The translations under genes and the position numbers were made by a program. 64,000 nt of DNA, taken from Lujinxingia vulgaris (GTDB taxonomy: Bacteria > Myxococcota_A > Bradymonadia > Bradymonadales > Bradymonadaceae). This document shows positions 17,615 through 26,326 of the stretch, in pieces. Below the pieces are notes generated by a model that saw only the letters and a list, made by a program, of their open reading frames with translations, was not told the origin of the DNA and ran no database searches. The stretch spans positions 1-64,000 of the forward strand of contig NZ_VOSM01000017.1 in the NCBI RefSeq assembly GCF_007997015.1. The letters are read 5' to 3'. Each line of letters starts with the position of its first letter. Positions within the stretch are counted from its first letter, which is position 1.

Positions 17615-17675
17615 CTGGCTCTGCGGGGTGTTGAGGCGCGGAGCAACGCCCGGCGTTCGTGCGTGAAGTCTAGTG

Positions 17676-18347
17676 CTAGCGCCCCGGCTCAAGCCCTGCG
17701 TCAAAGGCGTCTCGGAGCTGGGAGGTGGCTGCATACGGGTCGTCGGCCTGACACAGCGCGCGAATCACCGCCACACCGCTCGCGCCGGCTTCTGCCACCT
17801 GGCCGGCGTTCTGCACATCGATGCCGCCAATGCCAACCACCGGCAACGCGCCACCGACCTGCCGGCGCACCGCTCGCAAAAGCTCGGGGCCCTGTGGCGA
17901 GGATGCATCGCTTTTGACAGCGCGGGCCTCGAAGATGGCGCCCACGCCCAGGTAATCCGCACCCTCGGCGACCAGCGCCGCCGCACGCTCCGGGGTGCCG
18001 GCCGAAGCGCCGATGATCAGGCGATCGCCCACAACGCGGCGCGCCGCGCCCACCGGCACATCGTTGGGGCCAAGGTGCACCCCGTCGGCGCCGGCGGCCA
18101 GCGCCACGTCCAGACGATCGTTGATGATGATGAGCGTCTTCGTATCCCGCGCCGCATCCACCAGCGCGCGCCCGAGCTCAAAGGTCTTTCGCGCATCACC
18201 CCGCTTGTCGCGGAGCTGCAGCACCCCCACGCCCCCGGCCATCAGGGCGCGGGCGCGCTCCAGCGCGTCTCCTTTCACAAAGTCCGGATCGAGGATGGCG
18301 TACACCCGCCAGTCCACCTCACTGAGCCCGCGCCCCGCTCCACTCAC
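17676..18347 (-). CDS. thiE: thiamine-phosphate synthase family protein
   Basis: 223-residue TIM-barrel protein that would join HMP-pyrophosphate and HET-phosphate into thiamine phosphate. Seen motifs: GGVGVLQLRDKRG, IINDRLDVALAAGADGVHLG, DYLGVGAIFEA and VVGIGGI. The usual pyrophosphate-binding PTxTK is replaced by ARAVK (Lys kept, Thr residues lost), so activity could be altered and it might be a TenI-like variant. The GTG start overlaps the lipA stop by 4 bp (GTGA), showing translational coupling. This pairing with lipA is unusual. No other thiamine genes or THI-box riboswitch were found nearby. Confidence 0.88.
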   Translation of the reverse strand: MSGAGRGLSEVDWRVYAILDPDFVKGDALERARALMAGGVGVLQLRDKRGDARKTFELGRALVDAARDTKTLIIINDRLDVALAAGADGVHLGPNDVPVGAARRVVGDRLIIGASAGTPERAAALVAEGADYLGVGAIFEARAVKSDASSPQGPELLRAVRRQVGGALPVVGIGGIDVQNAGQVAEAGASGVAVIRALCQADDPYAATSQLRDAFDAGLEPGR

Positions 18348-19381
18348 CTGGTCGCACCCTTATCCGAGCTGTTGGCAAAGGAGGAGCCGCAGCCGCCAAA
18401 GGCGCTCTGGTCTTTCTGAGCGATCTCTTCGGCCTGCAAATCCGCGCGATAACTCGAGCGCACCAGCGGACCCGACTCAATATGCTTAAACCCCATCTTC
18501 TCGCCCTCTTCTTTGAACATCTCAAAGTCTTCGGGCTTAACCCAGCGGCGCACCGGCAGGTGACGCGCGCTCGGGCGCAGGTACTGACCCAGGTTGAGGA
18601 CTTCCACGCCGTGGGCGACGAGATCTTCCATCGTCTCGAGGATCTGCGCGTTGGTCTCACCCAGGCCCAGCATCATGCCGCTCTTGATAAGCGCGGTGCC
18701 GTGCTCGCGGGCGTGCTTGAGCACCGCCAGGCTGCGTTCATAGCGCGCCTGAGGGCGAACTTCGCGGTGCAGCGCGCCGACCGTCTCGATGTTATGCGAA
18801 AAACAATCGGGGCCGGCGTCCATCACCACATCGACGTTCTCAAGGTCGCCCTTGAAGTCCGGGGTGAGAACTTCGAGGCCGAGCCCGGGGCAGGATTCTT
18901 TGATGGCGCGGATGGTGTTGGCCCAGGCCAGCGCCCCGCCGTCGGGAAGATCGTCGCGGTCGACGCTGGTGATCACAACATAGTTGAGGTTGAGCCCGGC
19001 GAGCGTCTCCGCGACGCGCCGGGGCTCATCTTCGTCCACGAGGCCCGGACGGCCGGTCATCACGTCGCAAAAGCCGCAGCTGCGCGTGCAGATGTTGCCC
19101 AGGATCATGAAGGTCAGCGATTTGCGCGACCAGCACTCAGTAATATTCGGGCACTGCCCCGACTCGCAGATGGTGTTGAGCCCGGCCTTTTTGACCAGCT
19201 CCTGCGTCTCAAAAAACTCTTTCTTGAGGGTCAGACGCTTGCGAATCCAGCGGGGGCGCGGGCCGGCCTCATCGGGCTGAAATTTTAAATTAGGCCGGGC
19301 CGGGCCGGAGTTACGCTCGGATTGGGGCGCTTCGGGCTGGCGGTTGGCCAGGGGCATCGGAATTTTTTCAGCCATCATCAC
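18344..19381 (-). CDS. lipA: lipoyl synthase
   Basis: 345 residues. LipA is a radical SAM enzyme that inserts two sulfurs into protein-bound octanoyl groups. Both cluster motifs are present: the auxiliary cluster CESGQCPNITEC and the radical SAM cluster CTRSCGFCDV. The C-terminal RSSY motif, whose Ser ligates the auxiliary cluster, is intact. An N-terminal extension of some 30 residues (Pro/Asn-rich) precedes the conserved RPRWIRKRL. Three consecutive ATG codons follow AAGGGAG; the first is used here. The gene is not next to lipB. It is the first gene of a two-gene unit with thiE. Confidence 0.96.
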   Translation of the reverse strand: MMMAEKIPMPLANRQPEAPQSERNSGPARPNLKFQPDEAGPRPRWIRKRLTLKKEFFETQELVKKAGLNTICESGQCPNITECWSRKSLTFMILGNICTRSCGFCDVMTGRPGLVDEDEPRRVAETLAGLNLNYVVITSVDRDDLPDGGALAWANTIRAIKESCPGLGLEVLTPDFKGDLENVDVVMDAGPDCFSHNIETVGALHREVRPQARYERSLAVLKHAREHGTALIKSGMMLGLGETNAQILETMEDLVAHGVEVLNLGQYLRPSARHLPVRRWVKPEDFEMFKEEGEKMGFKHIESGPLVRSSYRADLQAEEIAQKDQSAFGGCGSSFANSSDKGATR

Positions 19382-19419
19382 TCCCTTGATCGGGGGTCGG
19401 GGTGCGCGAAACTCGCGCG

Positions 19420-19459
19420 TTAAACAAATCGCCGGCGAGGAACCTTCCTGCGCCGGCGA
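19420..19459 (-). terminator. intrinsic terminator of the large lipoprotein gene
   Basis: A 9-bp stem TCGCCGGCG / CGCCGGCGA with a 13-nt loop is followed on the minus strand by TTTGTTTAA. It lies 35 bp after the stop of the 1607-codon gene and upstream of lipA. Confidence 0.75.
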
Positions 19460-19494
19460 TGGTGTTGCGGTAGTAGATCAAAGACGTTGAGGCA

Positions 19495-22400
19495 TCAAGG
19501 CGTGGCGTCTTCGATGGTCAGGTAGTGGGGGCCTCGTGAGCTCACATCTTCGACTTGTTGTGCCTGAATGTTGAACTCGTAGATGTTCCCAGCAACCACA
19601 TCAAATTCAACACTGCGGCGATTCGTTGAGCTCGGGAGCACCTCATACACAATGGGTGTCGGAGGGCCGCTAGCTCCGGCTTCAAACTCCTGAATGATCC
19701 AGCCAAGCGCCAATTTCTCCCTATTGAACTTCAGCTCCGCACGAATTCGACCCGATTCGGGCGCCGTCCAAATATAGAATTCGGTGTTGGCGCATTGTCC
19801 CAGCGCGTGTTGTTGAGGCAAGGCAGTACCCAAATCTGCAAAGTTAGATGCGGTAGTATTGTCGCCAAAACCGTCGTCCGGGCACCGCGCAGCTTCCTCA
19901 TAAACATTTTCTTCAAAGATATGCAGATAGTAAGGAATCGCCAGACCACTCTGCTCGCTGCTCACGACCACCAAATACTCAGTCGTCGCCGATACTGTAC
20001 GGCTCATCACCAGGTCACGACCATCATCGCCGGCCTCCGCCGTCTCCAGCACCGTGGTGCCGTCGAGCGCCCGAAGCTCCATCGCCATGGTGGCGGCGGC
20101 CTCATTGTTGAAGAAGGCGGCGATCTCGTGGGTGCGACCACCCACCAGCGAGACGCGGTACCAGTCTTCATCTTCGGCGCAGGCGATGGGCTCCATAAAG
20201 GCCTGGCCGCTGGAGTTGAACGCGCCCAAGCGGTGCGCAAGCGTGGCCTCATCGTTGCGCTCGTAAGGATCGGCACAGTAAGGCACCGCAGGCTCGCTGG
20301 CGCCGATGCTGGCCCACAGATCGTAGGCGGTGCGGATGAAGAGCCCGTCGCGGGGCATCACGCGAAGGTAGACGGTCTCAGCGGCCGTGCCGGCGGTGTA
20401 GGACAGAGTCTTGAGGTGCGCGTCGTTGCGCACCGACTCAAGCACCGTGCCGGAGGCGTCGCTCAGCTCCAGATCGATCTTCCCGAACACATCGTTGAAC
20501 TCCACCTCGGCGCGCAGTTCCTCGCCGGCGCCCAATGCGACTTCAAACCAGTGCTCGGTCTCTTCGCAGAGGCTCAGCCCGTTGTAGGCCTGGGCCACCA
20601 GAGGTTCAGCCTGCTCGCGGGTCAGCCCCACGTTGAGCGGTGAATCGCAGGTGTCGGCGAACTCCAGACCGACGTTCATGGTGTAGTAGTTGCGCCACTC
20701 CGAGGTGCCGTTCACCACGCCGTCGCCATCGACGAAGATGCGGTAGTCGCTGCCCTGGCCGTTGTTGACCACGCTGATCGACTCATCGTCTTCGAAGGTG
20801 TTGGCGCTGGCCACCGGCAGGCTCTCATTGCCGCGGAAGATGCGCATCAAGAGGTTACCCTTCGCGTAGGTATAAAGCAGATCCACGTTGAGCGTGGCGC
20901 CGGCCGGGACGAAGACCTTGTAATGATCTTCATCGTTGGGAGTCCCATTGCAGATCAACAGATCCTCGTAGCTGCCCGCGGCGATGGTCGCGGCCTGGGC
21001 GGCGCTGTCGTTATCCTCAAAGGCATCGGGGCAGAGGCGGTCGGCGGGGCCTTCCAGGTCGCCATCATCATCGGTGTCGGCGTAGAGCAAAAGGTCGTAG
21101 TCCATGCGAGCGGGCTGCGCGGCTGTGATCTGCGCGAAGTAGGTGCCGCTCACATCGGCGACAAAGTCCACCTCCGCCCCCTCGGTGATGCTCACGGAGC
21201 TCGCAAGTGGCGAGCCCTCGCCGGGGGTGGGTGAAGACGGACCCCAGATGTTGATGCCCAGCTCACCATCGGCCTTGCGGAAGCGAATAAAGGCCTGCGC
21301 TTCGGTGCCTGCATCCAGATCAAACTCGAACCAGTCGTTGCTGCTGTCGCAAATCTTCAGACGGTTGGTCACGCCGGGGATCGGCGCGACTGACGCGTTG
21401 GCAGCGCTGGTGTTGCCCGCAAAGCGGTCGTCGGCACAGGCGCCGGCGGCCTCAACATCCACGATCATGGTGAAGACGTTGCCGTCGACCACCGTGTTGC
21501 GCGTCCGAGCGCGGATGAAGATGTAGCGCGACTGACGCGCGGTGTACGAGGCCTGCTGCATATCGCCGGAGGCCCCCGACGCGGTCAGAATCCCCTGCTC
21601 ATCGCGAAGCTCAAGGTCGATACGCCCCAGCGACTCGTCGAACATCAGGGTCACATCCAGGGTCTCACCGGCCTCCACCCAGATCTTGTACCAGCCGTCG
21701 TGGTACTCCAGCGACCCGTTGGGGGCGGTGGGAAGTTGCCCGCACACAAGCAGGCTCTCGTAGGTGCCCGGCTCGATCTCGGCCGCGGCAGCCTGGGTGA
21801 TGTTCTTGCCAAAGCGGTCGGGGCATTCCGGGTTCGCATTGCCCACGCCGTTGAGGGTCGTCAGAAGACGATAATTCACGCGGGAGGGGTACTTCTCGAC
21901 GACTTCCAGATAGTAGGTGCCGTCGGCGTCGGCGGTGGTGCTCACGACTTTGTTCTCGCCAGTGCTCTCATCGCTGTCGAGCACGGTGCTCCCATCGGGG
22001 CCAAGCAGGCGAAGATCAAGCTCGCCCTCTTCGCTCGCAAAGACGATCTCCCACTCAATGACATCGCCCGCGCTCAGGTCGATGCTGTAGAAGTCGCTCT
22101 CCAGCTCACAGGCACGAAGTCCCACAAGGCCGCTCTGCTCGCCAGAGAGGATGCCTTCCTGGGTCAGCTCGTAGGCGCTGGCGGTGCTGCCGTTTTCACC
22201 GAGCCAGTCGGGCTCGCACACCGGGCCGTCCTCCACCTCAATGTCGAGCTGGTAAGGCACGTTGAGGCCCTGGAAGAGCGCCGCCGAGAGGTAGTAGGTG
22301 CCACCCTGGGTGGCGGTGTAGGTGAGGCTCTCGCGCAGCAGCCCGTCGCCCTGCGGCTCGGCCTCAATGCCGGCGCCGGCGAGTACCAGGCAGTCGCGCG

Positions 22401-24318
22401 GACCAAAGAGGAAGATGTCGAGCTCACCGGCGGCCTCGGCCGCGTCGTAGGTCGTGGTCACGGTGAGCGTCTGCTGGGGGAGCAGCTCCACCGCGTAGAA
22501 GTCTGGATCGGCGCAGACCACAAGGTCATCGTAGCTTCCGGGCGCAATCGGTGAAGCTGCGCCGCAGCTCTGGTTCGGGGAGTAGACGTCAGAGCACTGG
22601 TTGGGGCGCTGGGTCCACTCCAGCGCGTAGGTGCTGTTGCCCACGCCCGAGAAGGGGCTCACGCGCAGGGTCATCACCTGGGGCTCGCGGGTCACAAACT
22701 CAATGACCTGGGCGTCGGCGCGCTCGCGCGCGCTCTCAATGACCTGACCCTCGGCGTCGTAAAGATCAAGCGCCACGCCGCCGCGACGGCGCTCGGAGGT
22801 CGCTGCAATGCGCACGACCTGATTGGCGGCCACGTCCAGAGTGTAGAAGTCCGGCGCCTCACCGCAGGTGCTCAGCGCGCTGTAAGGGGTCGCCGCTGCC
22901 AGCGCCGCGGGCTCGGCCTCAGTGGCCGGATCGAGCTCATCGCTCTCACAGGCCGCAGGCGCGCCCACATCGATCGAGAGGTTGTAAGGGGCGTTGGCGT
23001 CGAGGATCGCGCCGCGCACCTGAATGAAGTAGGGCGCGCCCTGGGCGATGCCGAACTCAAAGCTCTCCTCGCCACCATCGACGCCGGGCGGGTCGCCTGA
23101 GAGCACCACCAGGTCGCCGTTGGCCTGCACCAGCGCCAGATCCAGGTTGCCGATGCTCTCATCGTACTCAAGCGTCGCGCTCACAACCTGGCCGCTCTCG
23201 ACCTGGATCTCGAACCAGTCGCCGCCGGTGTTCTCGCGGCAGAAGAAGAGGTCGTCGTCTCCGCCGCGCTCAAAGGGGAGCGCGCCGGCCTCAACCTCAT
23301 AGGCGTCTTGAAGGCTGTGGTTGTTGCCCAGACCATCGTCGGGGCAGCTCGGGGGGCGGTTGACGCAGAGGCCCACGGTGGGGTCTTCGGCTTCTTCGGT
23401 GGTCGCGCCCTGGGTGAAGTCGCAGAGCTGGGAGGCGGCGCATTCGTTGTCGCTCACACAACCGCGGCAGGTGCGCGGCTGACCGGCGCAGACCTGACCG
23501 ACGACGTTGCACTGGTCGACCGACTCACAGACCGGCACGCAGACCAGATCTTCGCACAAAAACTCCTGATCGGAGCCCGGGATCGCGCAGTCGGAGCTGG
23601 TACGGCAGCCAGCCACGCAGACCGAGCCCTGCTCCAGCGAGCAGACCTCGTTGTCGCGGCAGTCGGCGTTGGCACGGCACCCCTCCCGGCACACGCCGGG
23701 CTCCCCGTCGCCGGGGGTCTCGCAGATCTCGTTGCTGCGGCAGTCGCCGTCGTTCTGGCAGGGCGGGCGCTCCACGCACTCACCGAGCACGGTGTTGCAG
23801 ATATAATCTTTGCCGTCGCTCTGCTGCTGACCGAAGGCCTGGCACTGCGTGTTGTTGGTGCAGCTTCCCGTGAAGACGCAGCGCGAGGGCTCTTGCGAGT
23901 CATCGCAGCGCTGAATATCGGGCTGGCAGGAGGTCGGCGTGCAGCCGGCGTCTTCGCAAAGAAGAGTGCGCTCGTTGCAGACCTGCCCCTCGCCACACGC
24001 GTCGCGGCCGGGCTCGCAGCCCGCGCGGCACAGCCCTTCGTCGCAGACCGCGCCCGCACCGCAGCTCTCGCTGCTCTCGCAGGCCGCCGGCGCGCAGACC
24101 CCTTCCTGACAGAACTCATCGAACGCGCAGTCGAAGTCCGTCGAGCAGCTGAACGTCTCGGCGGTGCACACGCCCTCGTTGTTGCATCGCTCCCCGTCGG
24201 AACAATCCGCAAGCGAGGTGCAGACCTCGACCTGATTTTCATCATCGGGGCCGCAGGCCGAGACCAGCATTGCCACCAGGGCAAACGCCAGCAACTGGAG
24301 TGCGCTAAACCTGTACAT
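19495..24318 (-). CDS. giant lipoprotein: Cys-rich N-terminus plus ten PPC-like repeats
   Basis: 1607 residues from the ATG that follows GAGGAAG. The signal peptide ends in LVSAC, a lipobox, so it is a predicted lipoprotein. Residues 25-330 hold many short disulfide-type repeats (C-x5-C-x5-C, such as CSTDFDCAFDEFCQEGVC) of the myxobacterial Cys-rich/EGF-like kind. From about 340 to the end there are ten modules of 115-140 residues, each opening with C-x(2-4)-D/N and carrying a DWFEI/DFYSI-type strand plus GELDIFL/GKIDLEL-type strand. These are hallmarks of bacterial pre-peptidase C-terminal (PPC) domains. No protease domain is attached. It is probably an outer-surface or periplasmic binding protein. 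The gene stands alone, ending in its own terminator. Confidence 0.85.
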   Translation of the reverse strand: MYRFSALQLLAFALVAMLVSACGPDDENQVEVCTSLADCSDGERCNNEGVCTAETFSCSTDFDCAFDEFCQEGVCAPAACESSESCGAGAVCDEGLCRAGCEPGRDACGEGQVCNERTLLCEDAGCTPTSCQPDIQRCDDSQEPSRCVFTGSCTNNTQCQAFGQQQSDGKDYICNTVLGECVERPPCQNDGDCRSNEICETPGDGEPGVCREGCRANADCRDNEVCSLEQGSVCVAGCRTSSDCAIPGSDQEFLCEDLVCVPVCESVDQCNVVGQVCAGQPRTCRGCVSDNECAASQLCDFTQGATTEEAEDPTVGLCVNRPPSCPDDGLGNNHSLQDAYEVEAGALPFERGGDDDLFFCRENTGGDWFEIQVESGQVVSATLEYDESIGNLDLALVQANGDLVVLSGDPPGVDGGEESFEFGIAQGAPYFIQVRGAILDANAPYNLSIDVGAPAACESDELDPATEAEPAALAAATPYSALSTCGEAPDFYTLDVAANQVVRIAATSERRRGGVALDLYDAEGQVIESARERADAQVIEFVTREPQVMTLRVSPFSGVGNSTYALEWTQRPNQCSDVYSPNQSCGAASPIAPGSYDDLVVCADPDFYAVELLPQQTLTVTTTYDAAEAAGELDIFLFGPRDCLVLAGAGIEAEPQGDGLLRESLTYTATQGGTYYLSAALFQGLNVPYQLDIEVEDGPVCEPDWLGENGSTASAYELTQEGILSGEQSGLVGLRACELESDFYSIDLSAGDVIEWEIVFASEEGELDLRLLGPDGSTVLDSDESTGENKVVSTTADADGTYYLEVVEKYPSRVNYRLLTTLNGVGNANPECPDRFGKNITQAAAAEIEPGTYESLLVCGQLPTAPNGSLEYHDGWYKIWVEAGETLDVTLMFDESLGRIDLELRDEQGILTASGASGDMQQASYTARQSRYIFIRARTRNTVVDGNVFTMIVDVEAAGACADDRFAGNTSAANASVAPIPGVTNRLKICDSSNDWFEFDLDAGTEAQAFIRFRKADGELGINIWGPSSPTPGEGSPLASSVSITEGAEVDFVADVSGTYFAQITAAQPARMDYDLLLYADTDDDGDLEGPADRLCPDAFEDNDSAAQAATIAAGSYEDLLICNGTPNDEDHYKVFVPAGATLNVDLLYTYAKGNLLMRIFRGNESLPVASANTFEDDESISVVNNGQGSDYRIFVDGDGVVNGTSEWRNYYTMNVGLEFADTCDSPLNVGLTREQAEPLVAQAYNGLSLCEETEHWFEVALGAGEELRAEVEFNDVFGKIDLELSDASGTVLESVRNDAHLKTLSYTAGTAAETVYLRVMPRDGLFIRTAYDLWASIGASEPAVPYCADPYERNDEATLAHRLGAFNSSGQAFMEPIACAEDEDWYRVSLVGGRTHEIAAFFNNEAAATMAMELRALDGTTVLETAEAGDDGRDLVMSRTVSATTEYLVVVSSEQSGLAIPYYLHIFEENVYEEAARCPDDGFGDNTTASNFADLGTALPQQHALGQCANTEFYIWTAPESGRIRAELKFNREKLALGWIIQEFEAGASGPPTPIVYEVLPSSTNRRSVEFDVVAGNIYEFNIQAQQVEDVSSRGPHYLTIEDATP

Positions 24319-24555
24319 AGGACTTCCTCGTTCGTGGATGAACTCGCCCGTCAGGAGGGAGGACGGGGGGGGGTAGGACGGCGGCAAGGCTAGAGAGTTT
24401 TGCCTTACAAAGCAACGATCTAGGCGTCGTCGCGCTCGCCAGGGGGGGCTCTCAGGCCGAAAAGGGACGGCCGAAAAGGCTGGCGATCAAACAGGTAGGA
24501 CAGGTCAAAAAAGCGACGCGCTGCGGCCATCATGCCGCCTGCGCAGCAGACATCT

Positions 24556-24591
24556 ACGGCGCGGCACCGACCTGACAGGGTGCCGCGCCGT
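24556..24591 (-). terminator. hairpin downstream of conserved hypothetical gene
   Basis: A perfect 13-bp stem ACGGCGCGGCACC / GGTGCCGCGCCGT with a 10-nt loop lies 13 bp after the stop of the minus-strand gene. There is no T-run after it, so it may be a Rho-linked or mRNA-stabilising hairpin and not a true intrinsic terminator. Confidence 0.45.
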
Positions 24592-24603
24592 CATCGTGTG
24601 CGC

Positions 24604-25101
24604 TCAGGAGGAGGCGTCATCCTGGACGTCGGCCAGGCGCAGCAACATCTCATCTTCGCTCATCATCTGCGAGCTGGCGTTACCCCAGATGTTGTTGACG
24701 GCCACCAGCTCACCACGGCCCAACTTCTCGGTGAGGTAGACCGCGTAGAAATCGCCACCGTCGTCGGTGGCCATCCCCGGGATGCGGTCGAGCGGCTTGC
24801 CGGAGACCGGGCAGAAAAGCTCGCAGGGTTTGCCCGCCTCAAAGGGCTTGCTGGAGATCTTGCTTGAGTCCCCATAAAAGGGGCTCAAGATCACGTCTTC
24901 TTCAAGGTCACCCTGTTTGACGCGGATCTTCACACCCGGCTCACCGCTGAAGCGGGGGCCATCGTGGGCGATGATATCTTCACCGGTGGGGCCAAAGGCC
25001 CGCGTCACCACGACCAGAAACCCTCGGGTGGAGAGGTCGTCGAGACGGGTGTCGGTGGGGTTTTCGCGGTTAAACGGGTTCGTTCGCTGGTTGTCGGACA
25101 T
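24604..25101 (-). CDS. conserved hypothetical protein with CPVSGKPL motif
   Basis: 165 residues from an ATG preceded by GGGAG; 12 further upstream codons are open but lack support. I do not recognise the family. It is acidic, soluble and has no signal peptide. The middle is beta-rich (RGFLVVVTRAFG, KIRVKQGDLEEDVILSPFYGD). Two cysteines occur in PCELFCPVSGKPLDRI, which resembles half of a zinc ribbon. A C-terminal helix (SSQMMSEDEMLLRLADV) follows. Codon usage looks like that of its neighbours. It is a single-gene unit between the giant lipoprotein and mtnB. Confidence 0.7.
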   Translation of the reverse strand: MSDNQRTNPFNRENPTDTRLDDLSTRGFLVVVTRAFGPTGEDIIAHDGPRFSGEPGVKIRVKQGDLEEDVILSPFYGDSSKISSKPFEAGKPCELFCPVSGKPLDRIPGMATDDGGDFYAVYLTEKLGRGELVAVNNIWGNASSQMMSEDEMLLRLADVQDDASS

Positions 25102-25342
25102 CGCGACGGCTCCCTTGTGGCAGTGAAACCGGACCATTCCGGCCTGCTTTTCCTACCGCAAAGGAAAAGGCCTGACAAGGACTTGCCCTCACCAGCCCGC
25201 GCGCAGCCGCCCCGGGCGCAGCGGGTGACGCGCGACGACCTCCTCGCGAGCCTCAGAACTTGGTCGGGCGCCATGCGTGTTTTAGATTGTCCCCCACTCC
25301 CAGCTCCGATAGGCCTTCGGCGCCACAGCGAAGCGCCTTACG

Positions 25343-25460
25343 CCCCGGGCCGACCTTCTCCCTGCTCTCTCATTGCAACGCTCGTCGAAAACCCGGGCCG
25401 ACCTTCTCATCGCAACGCGCGTCAAAACACCGGGCCGACCTTCTCCTGACGTCGCCCCGA
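25343..25460. repeat. degenerate short-period repeat in the mtnB upstream gap
   Basis: The 420-bp gap between the hypothetical gene and mtnB holds three copies of GGGCCGACCTTCTC, starting at 25347, 25395 and 25432 (spacing 48 and 37). Each of the first two is followed by CAACGC-x-CGTC-AAAA. The first unit carries an extra roughly 10-nt insert. The segment ATTGCAACGCTCGTCG resembles the core of the 43-bp repeat at 54850-55150. The rest of the gap (25102-25342, 25461-25510) shows nothing recognisable. Confidence 0.7.
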
Positions 25461-25521
25461 CTCCGTGCTTTAAAGAACGCCCCACCCTCACGCTCCTTCT
25501 CTTCCCTTTTGAGGTGCTCCC

Positions 25522-26202
25522 ATGCCGCAATCATCGACCGCCGACCTTCCCTCCCGCGACGACGCCACCGCCGAGATGATCGCCGCCGCCGGCGATTTTT
25601 ACCGCTTTGGCTGGCTGCACGGCACCAGCGGAAACCTGAGCGTGCGTCTCTCCGAGTCGGAGGTGCTCATCACCGCCAGCGGCAAATCCAAAGGCGCGCT
25701 CACCCCCGACGACTTCCTCATCGTCGACCCTCAGGGCAAACCTGCCTCCAAAAAAGGTCCTCGCCCCTCAGCAGAGACGGGCGTGCATATGGCGATTTAT
25801 AAGGCGCTGCCCGAGGTCGGTGCCGTTTACCATGTGCATCACCTGCACGCCGCCCTCTGCGGAAAACGCGACTTCAAGCAGGGCTACACCTTCGTCAACG
25901 ACGTCGAGATGATCAAAGGACTGGGGCTGTGGGAGCCCGACGCCCACGCCCGCATCCCGCTGGTCGAAAACCACCACGACCTCGACGAGCTGGCCCGCGC
26001 GGTTGCCGCGCACCTCAACAGCGAAGACTTCGACGCCACGGTGCCCGGCGTCAACCTGCGCAACCACGGCGTTTACGCCTGGGGCAAGACCCCCGCCGAC
26101 GCTCGCCGCCACATCGAGACCTTCGGCTATCTTTTCGAGTACAGCTGGCTCTGCCCCATGCACGACTCCGAGAGCCAGGCCGTACGCGGCTTTGCCCGTT
26201 AA
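25522..26202 (+). CDS. mtnB: methylthioribulose-1-phosphate dehydratase
   Basis: 226-residue class II aldolase/adducin-fold protein. MtnB dehydrates 5-methylthioribulose-1-phosphate in the methionine salvage pathway. Family signs: GWLHGTSGNLSVRL, ITASGKSKGALTPDDF, the catalytic-acid segment SAETGVHMAIY, zinc-ligand His in VYHVHHLHAAL, and LRNHGVYAWG with the third His. GAGGTG precedes the ATG. mtnP lies 3.3 kb downstream on the same strand but is not in the same operon; other salvage genes (mtnA, mtnC, mtnD) are absent. A related fuculose-phosphate aldolase is the main alternative, but the GTSGNLS and RNHGVYAWG segments favour MtnB. Confidence 0.88.
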   Translation: MPQSSTADLPSRDDATAEMIAAAGDFYRFGWLHGTSGNLSVRLSESEVLITASGKSKGALTPDDFLIVDPQGKPASKKGPRPSAETGVHMAIYKALPEVGAVYHVHHLHAALCGKRDFKQGYTFVNDVEMIKGLGLWEPDAHARIPLVENHHDLDELARAVAAHLNSEDFDATVPGVNLRNHGVYAWGKTPADARRHIETFGYLFEYSWLCPMHDSESQAVRGFAR

Positions 26203-26261
26203 CGACGCGCCCAATACGGGTCGGCTCCGAGGCCAGCGAGCTTAAATGGCCCCCCTGAACT

Positions 26262-26295
26262 AAAAAAACCCGGGAGGGCTCCCGGGTTTTATTTT
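26262..26295. terminator. bidirectional terminator between mtnB and acyl-CoA dehydrogenase
   Basis: A perfect 12-bp stem AAAACCCGGGAG / CTCCCGGGTTTT with a 2-nt loop has T-runs on both sides (TTTTATTTTT on plus, TTTTTTTA on minus). It serves the two convergent genes. Confidence 0.94.
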
Positions 26296-26326
26296 TGCCT
26301 TCAAAGGCGGTCTGTCAGGTGCAGCA

